From contig NW_013546939.1 in assembly GCF_000711695.1 (NCBI RefSeq), positions 1-64,000 of the forward strand: a DNA stretch of 64,000 nucleotides, in the 5' to 3' direction. The DNA comes from Tilletiaria anomala UBC 951 (Eukaryota; Basidiomycota; Exobasidiomycetes; Georgefischeriales; Tilletiariaceae). Position 1 is the stretch's first letter. Each line of letters starts with the position of its first letter. Of the stretch, positions 10,006 to 21,784 are shown in pieces. The notes below the pieces were generated by a model that was not told the DNA's origin, made no database searches, and saw nothing but the letters and a program-made list of their open reading frames with translations. The position numbers and the translations under genes were made by a program.

Positions 10006-13000
10006 ATGACGAACATCCCGCCTTACCCCCAGTCCATCCCCTTGTCCGTGCCAAGCTCCAGCTCGCAGGCCATGCAGGAGGCCGAGCTTGTTGCTCTCGT
10101 CTTAGCTATGCGGCTGCAGCCAGGCGCAGCAGCAGGTGCTGGAAGTACGGGAAGAAGAAAAGAAGCAGGTCATGCAAGCAAAGACTCGAGTGATGCCGCA
10201 GTCGCTTCGGATCTCGCTGCAGTGGTCCAAGAGCCAGCGGTTGTAGCGGACACTTTGGACCTTTGCCATCGCAAGATCGAGAGCGTCCCAGAAGAAGTGG
10301 TGCAAATTCTCAAGGATGAAATTGTGCGCTTGGCTCTCGGATACAATCTCATCACGACCCTGCCAGCGTCGTTTTCCCAACTTTCAAGGCTACGCTATCT
10401 CAACGTTCGTGCCAACCTGCTCACCGTCTTTCCAACAGTCGTCACCGAGCTTCCGTGCATTGAGATATTGGACATCAGTCGGAACAAAGTCCGTTCTATG
10501 CCAGAAGCCCCTGGGCGACTTCTCAATCTACGCGTTCTTTCCATTTCCAATAACCGACTCAAGCGCCTTCCGCACTATGTCGCGCAGATGCGGCATCTCA
10601 AGATTCTCAAAATTGAGCACAACCCACTTATATGGCCACCCCCTCACATCGCTACGGTGCCCACCATCACGACTGCTGAAACTGCCGTCGCAGCGGTGGC
10701 CGCTGCCTCTCCACCTCCGAATACGCCGGCAGCTCAGAAAGAGATGGCAAAAGAGCGCGAGAGGCTACTGGCGACTCGTAGGAAAGCAGAGGATCGGACC
10801 ATGAACGCTTGGATCAAAGATCTGCAAAATTGGATCGAAGATCAGACCGGTGAGCATTGATTGCTTGATATATGAAGTGCGAGCGACACTCATGCGTGGT
10901 GCTCATTTCAACACAGCTACTGGTGCGAGGAAACATCCAATGGAAGCCAACGAGCTGGATGCATTGGAGAGCGATGTCATGTCCCTCCCTGTCCCCAAGC
11001 CCGAAACTTACACTGCGCCTGTGTTGGAAAAATCCATTGCTGCTGCAGAATTCGACGTGCCATCAACGTCAGCTGCAACCACAGCTCTCGGTGAAATGCT
11101 GATCCAAATGGGATCTCAAGCTTCGTCGAGATCGACGACTCCGGCCAGCTCTGAACGCAGGCCTTCGCCACCACCGCCAAGTACGCAGTCCATACCTGAT
11201 CCGGTCCCACCATTACCAGCCGAATTTTCGCCCTTGAGCTCGCCAGCTACGGAGCCAACGAGCGTATTTAAATCCGAATCACTACAAGAACCTCGGCAGC
11301 CAACGCTGGCGGAGCTAGCGGTTCTCGAGCTTGCTGACCCGCTGCCGCCGCTGCCACCGCCGCCAGCTGCTTTTCGAGGACGCCACAGTCGAGATGTCTC
11401 CAGTAGCTCGTCGGCCTCATCGGCTAGTCTGTCAAAATTGTCTGGTAGGCTACCGAAGCGCCAAAAGTCGAGCGAGACTGTTGACATGATTGACGGACCG
11501 GCTCAAGACACTTCGTCCCCGTGGCAAGCATTCACGACAAGCACTGATGGTGATATTGGCGACCGAACAGTCATCGAACAACCTACGCAGCCACTAATTA
11601 TCAAGAAGTTGACGAATCAATTGACCTACAGCCAAGATACAGACCAGAGTGCATTTGTGTCCCATTCGCCACCAGCCAGCCTTAACGGCGGCTCGACTTT
11701 GCTGCCCTCAGCCACTTTGCGGCACCCCCCATCTGGCCTGCGCAAACTCAGTTTACCCTCGACTGTTGCTGCGCAGGCTGCAGCTGAGAACTTGGGGACG
11801 CCACCACCCTCTTCATCATTTGCGGCGGCCACTCCAGATGCATCTTACCTGCGTCGGACGCCGGGTGGCAGCACGCAGATACCGATTCTTCGCGGCTCGC
11901 CATCGTCAGCGAATGGCCACTCTGCTTCCGTCGATGTGGAGCGCAATATCTATTTCAAGCGTCTCTCTTCCATGCCACGAGCGATGGCTTCCAAGGCGAT
12001 TCCCCCGCCGGTATTGATGTTCATCGATGCCACACGTGGCCTTCTTTTCGCCTTGTCTCAGATGCACACCGCACTGAAACAGTACATCTTCTTCACCCTT
12101 GAAGAGCGCATCTCTATGCAATTCAACCGCATCTTGGAAGTCGCTGGTGGGTCCATGGCAGGACTCATTAGAGCGCTCGATCGTTTCGACTCGCTTTCAA
12201 GGAATGGTAACGCGGAGGCGGGCATCGTTCGCGCAGTGTTGGCAGCATGCAAAGATAGCATATCCACGTTTCGACGCGTCGCATCCGTTTTGCAACTCCA
12301 GCTCAAGCCATTGCAGCAAACTGCCGATGTGCGATACAGCCGGACCTTCGTTATGATGCTCTACGGTACCATTGTTGAGCTTAGCAACAGCTGGAAGTCG
12401 ATGTCTCCTCATATTGAGGCAGTGCAGCCTTTCCTGCAACACTCCGAGGTGCTTACGATTGGCGACAAGAGAATGGACAGTGCTCTTTCTCCCATCGCTG
12501 AAGGGATACCACAGTCTCGTCCGCGGCATATAGCGAATCCTTCCGTCACCAGACCTCAGCGACGGCGCCATGCTGGCTCTTTCAGCGCGAAAGACGTGGC
12601 ACAGGGAGCTCTGCTCAACGCAACCGCAACAGCCCCTGCTCATACGGAGACATTTGACGTAGACGACATGGAGCGCGCACGAAAACGAGGTGCAGGGGGT
12701 CGCAGCCGACTGGGCAGCGATGACATCTCTACTGGTGTCATGTTTGAGCAAGACAGGCCCTTGGCGACTCGCAGCGCCGAACCAAGAACCTCTGCATTCA
12801 CCATTAGGCAGACCCCATTTATGCCAGAGCTCCGACAACACGACAGGAAGGACAGTTCATCTACCGCACCTATGTCGGCTTTGGATGTTTGGCATACGCC
12901 GATGTCCGCCGTGCGCACGGCGCCCTTGCAGATGCAGCAAAAGCAATCGCTAACTCCGCTCAGGAGAGAACTTGCCAGTCCTCTCGATGATCATCTTCTC

Positions 13001-13632
13001 GAGCTGGTGGACAAGGTAACCATGACTTCAGCCTCCGTTTGGGCAAGTCTGCTGGGTCGAAGCCTGGATGAAGATATTGCACATTTCACGTCACGCGACT
13101 CTCAGCCCAGTACACCGGCTGCGGAGTCTCAGCCGCCTTCGCTAGGGTCTAAGCTGACGGAGCTACGCGGCAAATCTACCCAATGCGACCAACTTACTGG
13201 ACTGCTGCGTTCCACGCTACAGGAATGTAGATCAGCTTTCCAACGGCTGGAAGATGGCGCCGCGCATGAGGAGTGCGTTGCGCGGCTCTGGGACGAATCA
13301 AACAGACTTGTCAGGGTGAGTATACCTTGGTTTCGCTCTCAGAGCACGAGATAATGACGTGTATTGACACACTCACTGGTCATTCACAGCTCATCGTCCA
13401 AATCTCGACCCTGATCAAGGGCATCTCTGCTGAGTACAGCTTCCAAAAGGAGCTGCTGGGCAGTCTGGGTGCGTTAACCGCTTCGTGCACGGAGTTGATG
13501 ATCCATATGCACTTCTTGTCGCCTGAAAAGATGCGCACTGCATCTGCATCTGCGTCGATAGCGGCATCAACAGCTGCAGCGGCAGTACAAGCAATTCGCG
13601 GTCCACATACGGCCCCCACCCATGTAGCCTAG
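10006..13632 (+). CDS. SOG2: Sog2: leucine-rich repeat protein of the RAM pathway
   Basis: Sog2 works with the NDR kinase Cbk1 module (RAM network) in polarity, cell separation and cell-wall gene control. 1161 aa; exons 10006-10849, 10917-13315, 13390-13632. The N-terminal third carries about five leucine-rich repeats (residues about 85-215; for example LRYLNVRANLLTVFP, LRVLSISNNRLKRLP, LKILKIEHNPLIWPP). A long Ser/Pro-rich disordered linker follows. The Sog2 domain comes next: YFKRLSSMPRAM, then helical sequence including FIDATRGLLFALSQMHTALK and VRYSRTFVMMLYGTIVELSNSW. The last exon adds LIVQISTLIKGISAEYSFQ. The order LRR-linker-Sog2 domain is diagnostic. Complete. Confidence 0.93.
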
Positions 13633-13758
13633 TGTTTCCGTTGTATTCTTTCACGATTTGATCGTATGTGATGCAGTTGCTTGTATGCTACAATGCGATA
13701 TTCATCCGCTAATCAGTTGATCTATAAATTCCATGCTTGCTGTCTGCATAATTAGCTG

Positions 13759-16159
13759 TCACGGTAATAACGACGGCCTTTGCATCCACAGAGTGTCATT
13801 GAAAGTCCGCTTCCGCATGTCGTAGCAGTCGTTCTTGGCCATGAATGCCGCGATTCTGTCAATTCGAATACCTGATTCGATGGAATCCTCGGGTACCGGC
13901 AAGGGAAGGTTCCAGGAGTCCAGCTGTAGAGCGCACCCCTTGTCCTTCTCCCACTGCCATCCGAAACATTCCTTGCGCTGCGAAGTGCGAATGAAGCAGA
14001 GATTCAAGAGGAGTAAGGATCGTGCACCAGGGTGCACGTCATCTTGGAGCGGGTTCCTTGGACAATCACTCACCTCTTCGCACAAACCAATGCATAGGTC
14101 AGGGTTGTACGCCTTCTTGAGGTACTTGCCCCAATCTGGGCCAAAGCTGACGGGATGGGAAATGGCGAAGCGGTGGTGTTCCAGGCGAAGCGTGTGTTGT
14201 GAGGCGGAAGGTCTACGCGTATACTGCTCCAGGGCTCCTTTCAGGTCCGATGGGAGAATGTAGTCTGCGTCAGAGCGATGGAAGAGGACGTCGTCAGTCG
14301 CCCGCCCGGCGTGGCACGAAGAAACGGAGTGGCTGGCACCTGCTAATTTGTGCCACTCACGCGCTATATCACAGCGGCGAATCATGTCGCCTTTCGGGCC
14401 AAATATGCGCTGGAGCAAGTTAAGCGCATCCTGCTCGAATAGCCGCAGGCCGTATATCTCGGCGTTGGAAAGGTGATGGAGCGACAAGACGGGCAAGTAC
14501 CAGTTTTCCTGGACGAAATTCAACGAACGCACTGGGTCGGGATTGAACCTGTGTGTATGCGATAGGAATGAGACGGGCATGTCAGAACATCTGGTGCTTC
14601 ATTGAATATTTGAGTCCATGGCGAAGTGGGTTCGGGGTGCGCATACAGCCAATTCAGCTCAAGCTAGGGACTCAGACTCACAGATGTTCGCCGGCATTGG
14701 GGCCCTTGATCGTACCGTTGGTCAGGTCCATGATGACCCTGCCGAGAATGACGTCGCCGGCGCCTTCCTCTGCGATGGTCTGATCGATGCCGCCGTTGAA
14801 CCTGAACGGGTCGTCTTGCAGCATGTGATCCAGCAGCCCCTTGCTCAGTGCATACCCGGACCCGCCGTGCGCCCAGAAGAGCTTGCCGTCTCCGAACAAG
14901 CGTGCGGTGCTGCAATTAATCTCCCGGCTGTCGCGGTGGCCGAGGTAGTGAAGCTGCGCCGCGTCGTGCGCGGACAGGTAGCGTAGGATGTTTTCGGTGA
15001 ACAGGAACGTATCCCCGTCCGCAGCAACGTGCCAGTTGAAATCACGGTGCGCGCGGTAGGCGTCCCCGTGTATCGGCATGATCTTGAGCGCATCCAAGTC
15101 CCAGAACTCGCCTCCATGGGGAACGGGTAGGCCCGATGCTATGAGGCTGTGCAGCCGGTAATACGTCTTGAATACCGGGAGGGCCTGCAAGCGCGGCGAA
15201 ATATCCTGGAAATCGCAATCGTACACCACGTTAGCGATACTTTCCCGTCATTCTTGCCCTCTCACGCTGCAGGCAAGCCTATTACCGCCAAAAGATGAGC
15301 TTACCTGGAGGATGTTTTTGACATACACGTCATCCAGCGTGAACTCGACATCCGAATAGTACTTGCGAAGCGGTGAGGACGGCATAGGCGGACTGTGCAT
15401 GATCTGCACGGGCAGCCGATCAAACATGACAGTATAGCCCGTCTTGAACAGGAAGACCGTCGTGCGCGCCGTCTCCTCGAGCTCATGATGTCGAACGTAG
15501 CCTCCGGGCAGTGAGAATCTCGCTGCTGCGTCCACATCCCCAACTGCTGCCGCATCGCCTCGCTGCCCACCGACGGTGCGCCAGTTTGCCCCGTCGCGGC
15601 TCGTGAACATGATCAGGCCGAGGAGGCAGCAGGCACAGACCGCACTCGCAGCGACAACAGCTTTGAATATCAACGAGCGTCTCCCCCTCCGTTTCTTGTT
15701 ACCCCTCAACAACTTGCTGAACGCTGAGCTGCGCCGCTTGGCCGCTCGTGCGCCCCATGGGACAGATTTGAAGCTGCTGCTGTGCTCGCCGTGCAGAAGT
15801 CCTTCGTGATCCTTTCTCGTCTCGTCGTCCGCTGTGTTCAAAGACCATGGTGTGCCTGTACCATCTTCATCGTCGTCATCATCGTCGGTGTCTTTTTCTC
15901 CTTCTGGCAGGACCTTGTACAGTGTTGCTCCGTCCCGGTGAGCAAAGGCCGGGCCGTCGTGTGCCGTGTAGGACCGCAATGTGCGACTGACCATCGGGTG
16001 GAAGTTAGACCTGGCTGCCCCTTCGCTGCCGGTCTGCACCCTGCTCATCACGTCTGGCGAGCTTTGCCGGAAGGATGGCAGCAGCGTCTCTGGCTGTCGT
16101 GAATGGGAACAGAGAGTCAGGTGTGGAATGTCTTTCAGCTGTGCAGGCGGGCCTGACAT
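13759..16159 (-). CDS. GT31-like glycosyltransferase (type II membrane protein)
   Basis: Probable Golgi glycosyltransferase of the fungal GT31 (beta-1,3-galactosyltransferase/fringe-related) group; the acceptor is unknown. Exons (minus): 16159-15305, 15205-14682, 14548-13759; 722 aa as read. The N-terminus is cytosolic and charged. One membrane anchor (LIFKAVVAASAVCACCLLGLIMF) is near residue 180. The luminal catalytic region has FNWHVAADGDTFLFTENIL, with a D-x-D motif, and HGGSGYALSKGLLDHM. Late in the protein are three or four Cys-containing segments (LCIGLCEEVSDC, KECFGWQWEKDKGCALQ). A perfect donor/acceptor pair encloses 14360-14265, a 96-nt, stop-free stretch; if spliced the protein is 690 aa. 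The start codon is uncertain; in-frame Met codons also occur upstream (16258) and downstream. Confidence 0.78.
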
Positions 16160-18051
16160 TCGGCGTGCCGCTTTTAAAAATCCGGTCGTTCTGCAAGCGA
16201 AACGTTGCTCCACGGCTCGGCTCTCGCTCTCTGCTCTATAAGTGCTGTAATGTATCAAATGCGATAAGGCAGGTTGTACGCTAACCAGACCATCCGTTCG
16301 CTTTCCGTGCTTTTCTAGACTGGAGCGTGGAGCTGAGTCGCTGGGGTGGTTATGCGTGGTGCATGGTAGGCGATCCCGCTGGTACTGCTATATCGCTGCT
16401 GGTGACGATAATGACGATGGAGGAGGACCGTCCAGTAATTGCTCATCGCTTGCTCTACACTGCACAAATGTCCGCGCACGTGAGTGAAGGCGCCACCACG
16501 AGGATGGATAAGGCCTTGGATGTGTGCAAGATGAACACAGAAGCCCTTCTCGTTCTCGGTCCTGCAGCCGGTCCTGCCCCGTGAGGCAAGTGAATCAAAT
16601 ACAATCCGCACTACACAGCCAGAGTGTGCGAGCGGCCGCAGGTGGAGCACTGCAGCAGCAGCCTGCACCCATGCGGGACTGACGGCCAACGCCGATGCAA
16701 TGAGGCAGCACGGAGCGTGAGCACGAGCCGTCGCGCTACACGAAGCCATCAATATACTCAATAAATTAACTACCACAGGCACAAGACCGCAAGCCATGTT
16801 CATAGAGAGGCATCACAGCAGTATGTACCACAGGTCACAGAGGAGGCACTTGATGAATGGGAACCACTGACGACAGAAGCTACGTTACGGGTCCAGGACA
16901 TGACTCATCGGATGCGGTAGCGGAACAAAGCGTTCCTAGAGGATTCCAATACTTGTCTGAGCGGTTCACGCCCATTAGGGTTGTAGAGATGCCTCAGGAT
17001 ATTCGATTGGAATCACATCTATTTCAGGCATATCCTTCTCTTTCTCTTCCTTCTTTCTCCTCTTTGCGTAACAAAGTAAAATATCAGGTCCTTCCTCATG
17101 AGCGCTGTAGCTTTCTACTTCCACGCTCAGCGCTCAACAAGAAGGCACCGAGAGCGATTCTTTCCTGTTTGTCTTCAGATGGACCGGAGGGTAGTGGCCG
17201 TTTTTTGGCAAGGAAGCTTATGCTGCAAAGCGCAAAAGGTAGCTTTCCCGTTTGTCACCTGGCGTGTCATACATACATCTACGCTCATCAAGAGAACGTC
17301 TTTCGCACGTATCGGCACAGCCAATCTGATCATCTGTATCATCGACTTGAACTTCATTTTCTTGTACTCTTCTTTGATGAGGTCTGTCTCAGAAGACGCC
17401 TTGAATCCCGACCTTGGCGTTCGCCTCCATAAACGTTCGTCTCGTCATCTCTTGTGCACCCCCCCTGCAATGTCAAAACTCGAGACTCGCTCGAGGTGCC
17501 GTCTGTATGGCGAGACCAAGTCTCATCGTAGCATCGACCAAGGAATACGTTGCATGACACCACACGCAACAGGATGGATTGCAGTGGACGCTGTCAATGA
17601 GCGCGCACTTCGTCGCGTGCAACCGACATGAGTCACGATAGTTTTTGCGCTTTGCGGGTTACAGACGCCCGCAGCGATGCCTTGCGGAGAACTACGAACG
17701 GGCCATGACATCTGTTCGCCGCTCCGCCTCGTGCTGATCCGGTGCCTGAAATCAATCAAAGCGAGAGATCTCACCACCACCCTGGAGAAGGCGACAGGGT
17801 GCATGTAGTATGTAATTGGCTCGCTGTTCTGATCCAAATACGGATTTGGCTGGTGAGTTCGCCAATAGACAGGCAGTCGGGCACCACGAGATTTGCAAGA
17901 TTGCGATATCCGTCGAGCACTATCGTGCGACGCGAGCAACGTCTAACTGAGAGCGAATCACTTCGAGACCTGACTCACAAAAGTGTCGGTATCCACCTGT
18001 TGGCTGGGAGCGTAGCATAGCAGCTGCACAGGTACATAACCCGCAGCCACG
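16160..18051. other. Intergenic, no recognised gene
   Basis: A 1.9 kb gap between two diverging genes. The longest open frame is 191 codons on + (16857-17432). It shows no motif, and the area is pyrimidine-rich (CTTTCTCTTCC near 17040), so I regard it as chance or as an unresolved transcript. The left part is the GT31 promoter, the right part the leader of the gene at 18052. Confidence 0.3.
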
Positions 18052-20514
18052 ATGGAAGGGAACAACGAAGACACTTGGCTGGATAATCTGATCAGTGATG
18101 GTCTTCGCCAACAAGAGTTGCAGCTGCAGCAGCCGCATGACTCGCCTGTGACGGCATTTGTCAATCCTGCTATGGGAGATCAAGCATTTCCAGACACATT
18201 TGACATGCGCAGCAATAGCACGAAGACCACCTTCCCCAATTCATCGGTCTCATCTCAAACATGGCAAGCGCCTACCACCAACCCAAGCTCGTCTGAGCTA
18301 CCTACTTCATTTGCGTTTGACTTCTCCATGCTGATGACAGCTCCTCAGCCACCTGTCATGACAACGCCGCCTACCAATAGTGCTACGACCCAGTTCTCGG
18401 ACGCCAAGAAGGACTACGATGCGCTCATGTCTTTCCTCTTCGACCCAACCGATGCTCAGGATATGATGGACCTCATGCTTGCCTCTCAAGCTCTGGACGA
18501 TTTCAGTCCCGAGTCAAACGAGTCCATACCGATCACTTCTTACAGCGGCCAGCAACCGGTACTGAAATACAACGGCGATTTTCAGTCGCAGCCCCAGCTG
18601 CAGCAGTCTTGGGCCCCGCTCAGTGCGCCTGCCCCGCAGACGACGCCATTGTGGGATGCACAGAGCCAGCAAGCTCACATGTTTCCGACGCAGAAGCCGC
18701 TAGCCCCCGCTATGCCGGACAACTCGAGCGTGACGGGCGCCACCGTCCTTTTTGGCCACAGTGCATATATGAGTTTCGATGTGAACGGCAAGGGTACTGT
18801 CACCAGCGGCGCAGCAGGCGAGCAAGCCTCTCGCGCGGGTGGATCCTCGCCAAAACGAAAAGCCCAAGCGCTGGAGCAAGAGTCTTCCCTGGCGGGCTCT
18901 CGGACTGTTCCGGACCAGGTCTACGAGGAGCGCCTAGCGGAGCGACGAGGTATCACTGGCCGCATTGCCGGAAAATCGGTCGTAGAAGTCAGCATCAAAT
19001 GCGGAGAGCCGACTTGCAACAATATCGACAAGATTGTCATCTTGGCAAATGCACTCTTCCACCACAGCGACTCGCCGAAACAAGTCTCTGAGGACTACCG
19101 CATCACTGCCAAGTGTCGGCCGTGCCAGCTGATGGATAAGCCTTCCCCTGGCGCGTCATTTTCACCGTCGAGGGAGGCCGGCATTACAAAACCTGGCTGG
19201 GGCAGGCGGGTTTTTCAGAAGTGCGATGTGTGTGAGCAAGCCCTTGGTGAGGTCATCATTGAGGCGGTCGTGTCCAGTCCCGAGGGCTCAACAGACTCGA
19301 GCAGCAGCGCCCCTTCCGGTGCAAGCAGTGGCGGGCTCGACGAGAAGCAGCGTATACCTGTGGAGGCCATCTGCGCTGCCTGCGATGTCGCGTTTGCCTG
19401 GTGCACCCAGTGTGGTGGGGGCGGAGCGTACCGCACGGGTAAATGGCGACCAAAGCAGCTTTTCCCACCAGGCAGGAAGACATGTCGGCTCCGCACAATT
19501 CGACTGTCCGGCACGCCATCGGTGGAGATCTTCGACATTGGCGTGCCGAACGAGCCGGTACCTCGGGATGTCATCGACGGGTGTCAGGAAGTGTTCGAAA
19601 CCAAATTCTTGTTCAGATACGCCAAACCGCAATGTGGGTGTTTGTGTTTAGTCTTCCGCGTTCAAGTCATTCAAGCTGACATGCGCCGAATTGACGTCCC
19701 CGTAGATTTGAGACACAACATCACGTTTGAAAAGCTGGTGCAGCTGATGGGGGACTACTGGAGCTGGATCGAGCAGCGGCTGATGGCTACAGCAGATACG
19801 CTGCCCGATGACATGCGGCGCGTCATGGGCATCATGCGAGGACCTTTCACGGTCGCAGGCAAAGGCAAGGTCGCGACGAGCGGCGTACTTAGCTATCAAG
19901 TGATGGAATGGAAGCCGCTTGACCGCACGATCTGCCTTGTAGGCTCAGGAATCGCGCTTACGGGTCTCAGTAGTGCGCGCTGGATGCTGCTGCACGGTCG
20001 CTCGATCACCTATCGCATCTTTCTTCTTTGCCACGAGCCTCCGGACCAACATCCCGACGATGCGTCATACATCGAACCTTCAGTGCCAGAGCCCCTTGTT
20101 CAGCACCCGACACGCTTGTACCGGCTAGAACTGATTTCAAATCCGGAGCGCAGACGATACTTCCTCACCAACGGGTGGAGGGAGAGCGGCCGGACGAAGT
20201 TCGACGAAGCGAGCGCGTCAAGCGCCAAGGCGTGGTTGCGGTACGATCAAGCCACTCGGCTCCAGCTGGATATGGGCTTAGCGTCGTCTTTCCCGCAGCA
20301 GGTCCCAGACGGCAGCCTGTACACTGGTGGCCGTAATCAAAATGACCTCGTCGAGTTAGAGTTTCCATTCGATTACGGCACGGGCGTGCCAGACGCAATA
20401 GCGACGATGGTACGTGTCAGCAAGGCAAAGACCATCATGCGGCCCCTGAGGGGCGATGAACAATCCAACCACCCCAACTATCCTTGCGTCAAGATTGGAC
20501 CTCAAGAAGCTTGA
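18052..20514 (+). CDS. Unknown protein with repeated cysteine pairs (putative zinc-binding), intronless
   Basis: An 820-aa open frame without introns, which is unusual for this window. I do not recognise its function. The first ~270 residues are Gln/Ser/Pro-rich and disordered, with acidic clusters, reminiscent of an activation region. A basic SSPKRKAQ follows. The folded part begins near residue 300 and has cysteine pairs CGEPTC (~316), CRPC (~354), CDVC (~390), CAAC (~441) and CTQC (~451). Next come RTGKWRPKQLFPPGRKTC and a ~350-residue region with WSWIEQRL, an odd CGCLCLVF patch (~525) and aromatic-rich strands. Related fungal proteins with the 'RTGKWRP-LF-PGRKTC' block are familiar to me as uncharacterised. 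Nuclear, transcription-linked function is a guess. The start is the first ATG of the frame, just after a short leader. Confidence 0.8.
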   Translation: MEGNNEDTWLDNLISDGLRQQELQLQQPHDSPVTAFVNPAMGDQAFPDTFDMRSNSTKTTFPNSSVSSQTWQAPTTNPSSSELPTSFAFDFSMLMTAPQPPVMTTPPTNSATTQFSDAKKDYDALMSFLFDPTDAQDMMDLMLASQALDDFSPESNESIPITSYSGQQPVLKYNGDFQSQPQLQQSWAPLSAPAPQTTPLWDAQSQQAHMFPTQKPLAPAMPDNSSVTGATVLFGHSAYMSFDVNGKGTVTSGAAGEQASRAGGSSPKRKAQALEQESSLAGSRTVPDQVYEERLAERRGITGRIAGKSVVEVSIKCGEPTCNNIDKIVILANALFHHSDSPKQVSEDYRITAKCRPCQLMDKPSPGASFSPSREAGITKPGWGRRVFQKCDVCEQALGEVIIEAVVSSPEGSTDSSSSAPSGASSGGLDEKQRIPVEAICAACDVAFAWCTQCGGGGAYRTGKWRPKQLFPPGRKTCRLRTIRLSGTPSVEIFDIGVPNEPVPRDVIDGCQEVFETKFLFRYAKPQCGCLCLVFRVQVIQADMRRIDVPVDLRHNITFEKLVQLMGDYWSWIEQRLMATADTLPDDMRRVMGIMRGPFTVAGKGKVATSGVLSYQVMEWKPLDRTICLVGSGIALTGLSSARWMLLHGRSITYRIFLLCHEPPDQHPDDASYIEPSVPEPLVQHPTRLYRLELISNPERRRYFLTNGWRESGRTKFDEASASSAKAWLRYDQATRLQLDMGLASSFPQQVPDGSLYTGGRNQNDLVELEFPFDYGTGVPDAIATMVRVSKAKTIMRPLRGDEQSNHPNYPCVKIGPQEA

Positions 20515-20773
20515 TTCAGTTTCCCCAGTTTTAGCATTGGTTTCTCCTGCTGTATCATTTCGCACGCATTTCATGTCTCTGTATAGTCTCAAAAGAAGTA
20601 GGGAGCAGATCTATTCGATGCGGCAGAGAAGATAGCTTCCATTCTCGAGGAATGTCTGCAAGAGAAAGCGAGCTTCTAGTACTAGCAGAATAACACAGAT
20701 TCGGAATCGCATCGCATTTGACGAGAGTCGTAAGGGCCCATGCGTTACTGTTGCTGCTGCTGCTGCTGGGACA
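20515..20773. other. Short convergent intergenic region
   Basis: Contains the 3' UTR of the 18052-20514 gene and, from the other side, the end of the membrane-protein locus. A CAG/CTG run at about 20747-20767 would encode a C-terminal poly-Gln (PMMSQQQQQQQ, stop 20745) in one minus-strand frame. It is therefore possible that the neighbouring minus-strand gene extends to 20745. Confidence 0.35.
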
Positions 20774-21784
20774 TCATGGGAATGCCTGGAAGGTATGATT
20801 GTGCTGGTGCGCACTGCCGCGCCTCGCGGCTGTTTGTTCGAACAGTGGTGCGAGCCGCTGGCACCACTGCCAACGGTCGAAGGATACACAGACGCAGACA
20901 GCATCTGGGTGGATGTAGACGATCCTGAGGTGGAACCTATGGGAGAGATGTCGGTACCAGATCGAGAATGACAATCTATTTACTATAGAAGCTTGAAGAC
21001 TCACCAGAAGGCCGCGTTGAGGTAGACGGTGTCATCGATCGGCGTGGACTTGACTTGCGCAATCTTGTACCTGATGGTCACAGGGGCATGGAAGAGTAGA
21101 GCGAGTTGACGGACAACCTGGAGTGCAGCGACTCGCTGTTGACTTTAACTCCGATGAGCACACAGAGTAGTTCGAGAGCGATACCGACCTGGCTGATCGA
21201 CTTGGAGTCCTGGTACGCGGGTGACGAGCGCACCTGCACCCACAGTAACACGATGGGAAGTGACATGGCGACGTTGATGAGGAGCAGGAGGAGCGCGCGA
21301 GCTCTGCGCATCTTCTTGCCCCGATTGATGCTGTGCCCATCGGTCGTTCGTTGCGGGGAACCCCACATAGCGGTGAGAATGGTGGTAATGGGAGCAGGAC
21401 GTTAATGAGATTCATCACCTTGTCAACGATACCCTTTGTGCTCGAAGGCGACGAGAGGATACCATGGGTGTGCGGGATCAGGATGACGAGGAGGCTCCTG
21501 CTGAGGAATATCGGTCCTAGGCTGAGTAGAGCGGTCACTGTCATGTGCAGATCGGCCAGTGATCTAGACGTCTTGGGTATCTTCAAGATGACCAGGCAGA
21601 TGACAAAGGCAACGATCGGAACTTTGATCAGGCTCGTGGCCACATCGACAGCATTGGCGGGATCCTCTCGTAGAAAAGGCGCATACCGGCGCCAAACGCG
21701 ATGACAGCGTAGAAGGGGATGAAGGTGATTGAGGTGACGAAGTCGCGATTGCTAAGTATCCACACCGTCATGGGGTGGACGTGA
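20774..21784 (-). CDS. Multi-pass membrane protein, splicing unresolved
   Basis: The minus strand holds a chain of hydrophobic, protein-like stretches in changing frames: TIT-type segment SNRDFVTSITFIPFYAVIAF, VPIVAFVICLVILKIPK, ALLSLGPIFLSRSLLVILIP, ALLLLLINVAMSLPIVLLW, LELLCVLIG, then RYKIAQVKSTPIDDTVYLNAAFW. After a GTGAGT intron a last exon is in phase and ends TFQAFP at 20774. Five or more membrane segments are likely. One frame change is explained by an intron with donor GTATGC and acceptor AAAG (about 21683-21612). Another could be a 32-nt intron near 21150-21119, which is very short. A third (about 21390) has only weak splice options. So this is either an expressed gene with several short introns or a decayed one. 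Family not recognised; coordinates approximate. Confidence 0.45.

Noticed and set aside
16857-17432. 191-codon open frame on +
   Set aside because: No family motif, pyrimidine-rich composition and no splice or promoter context; best explained by chance in a gap.
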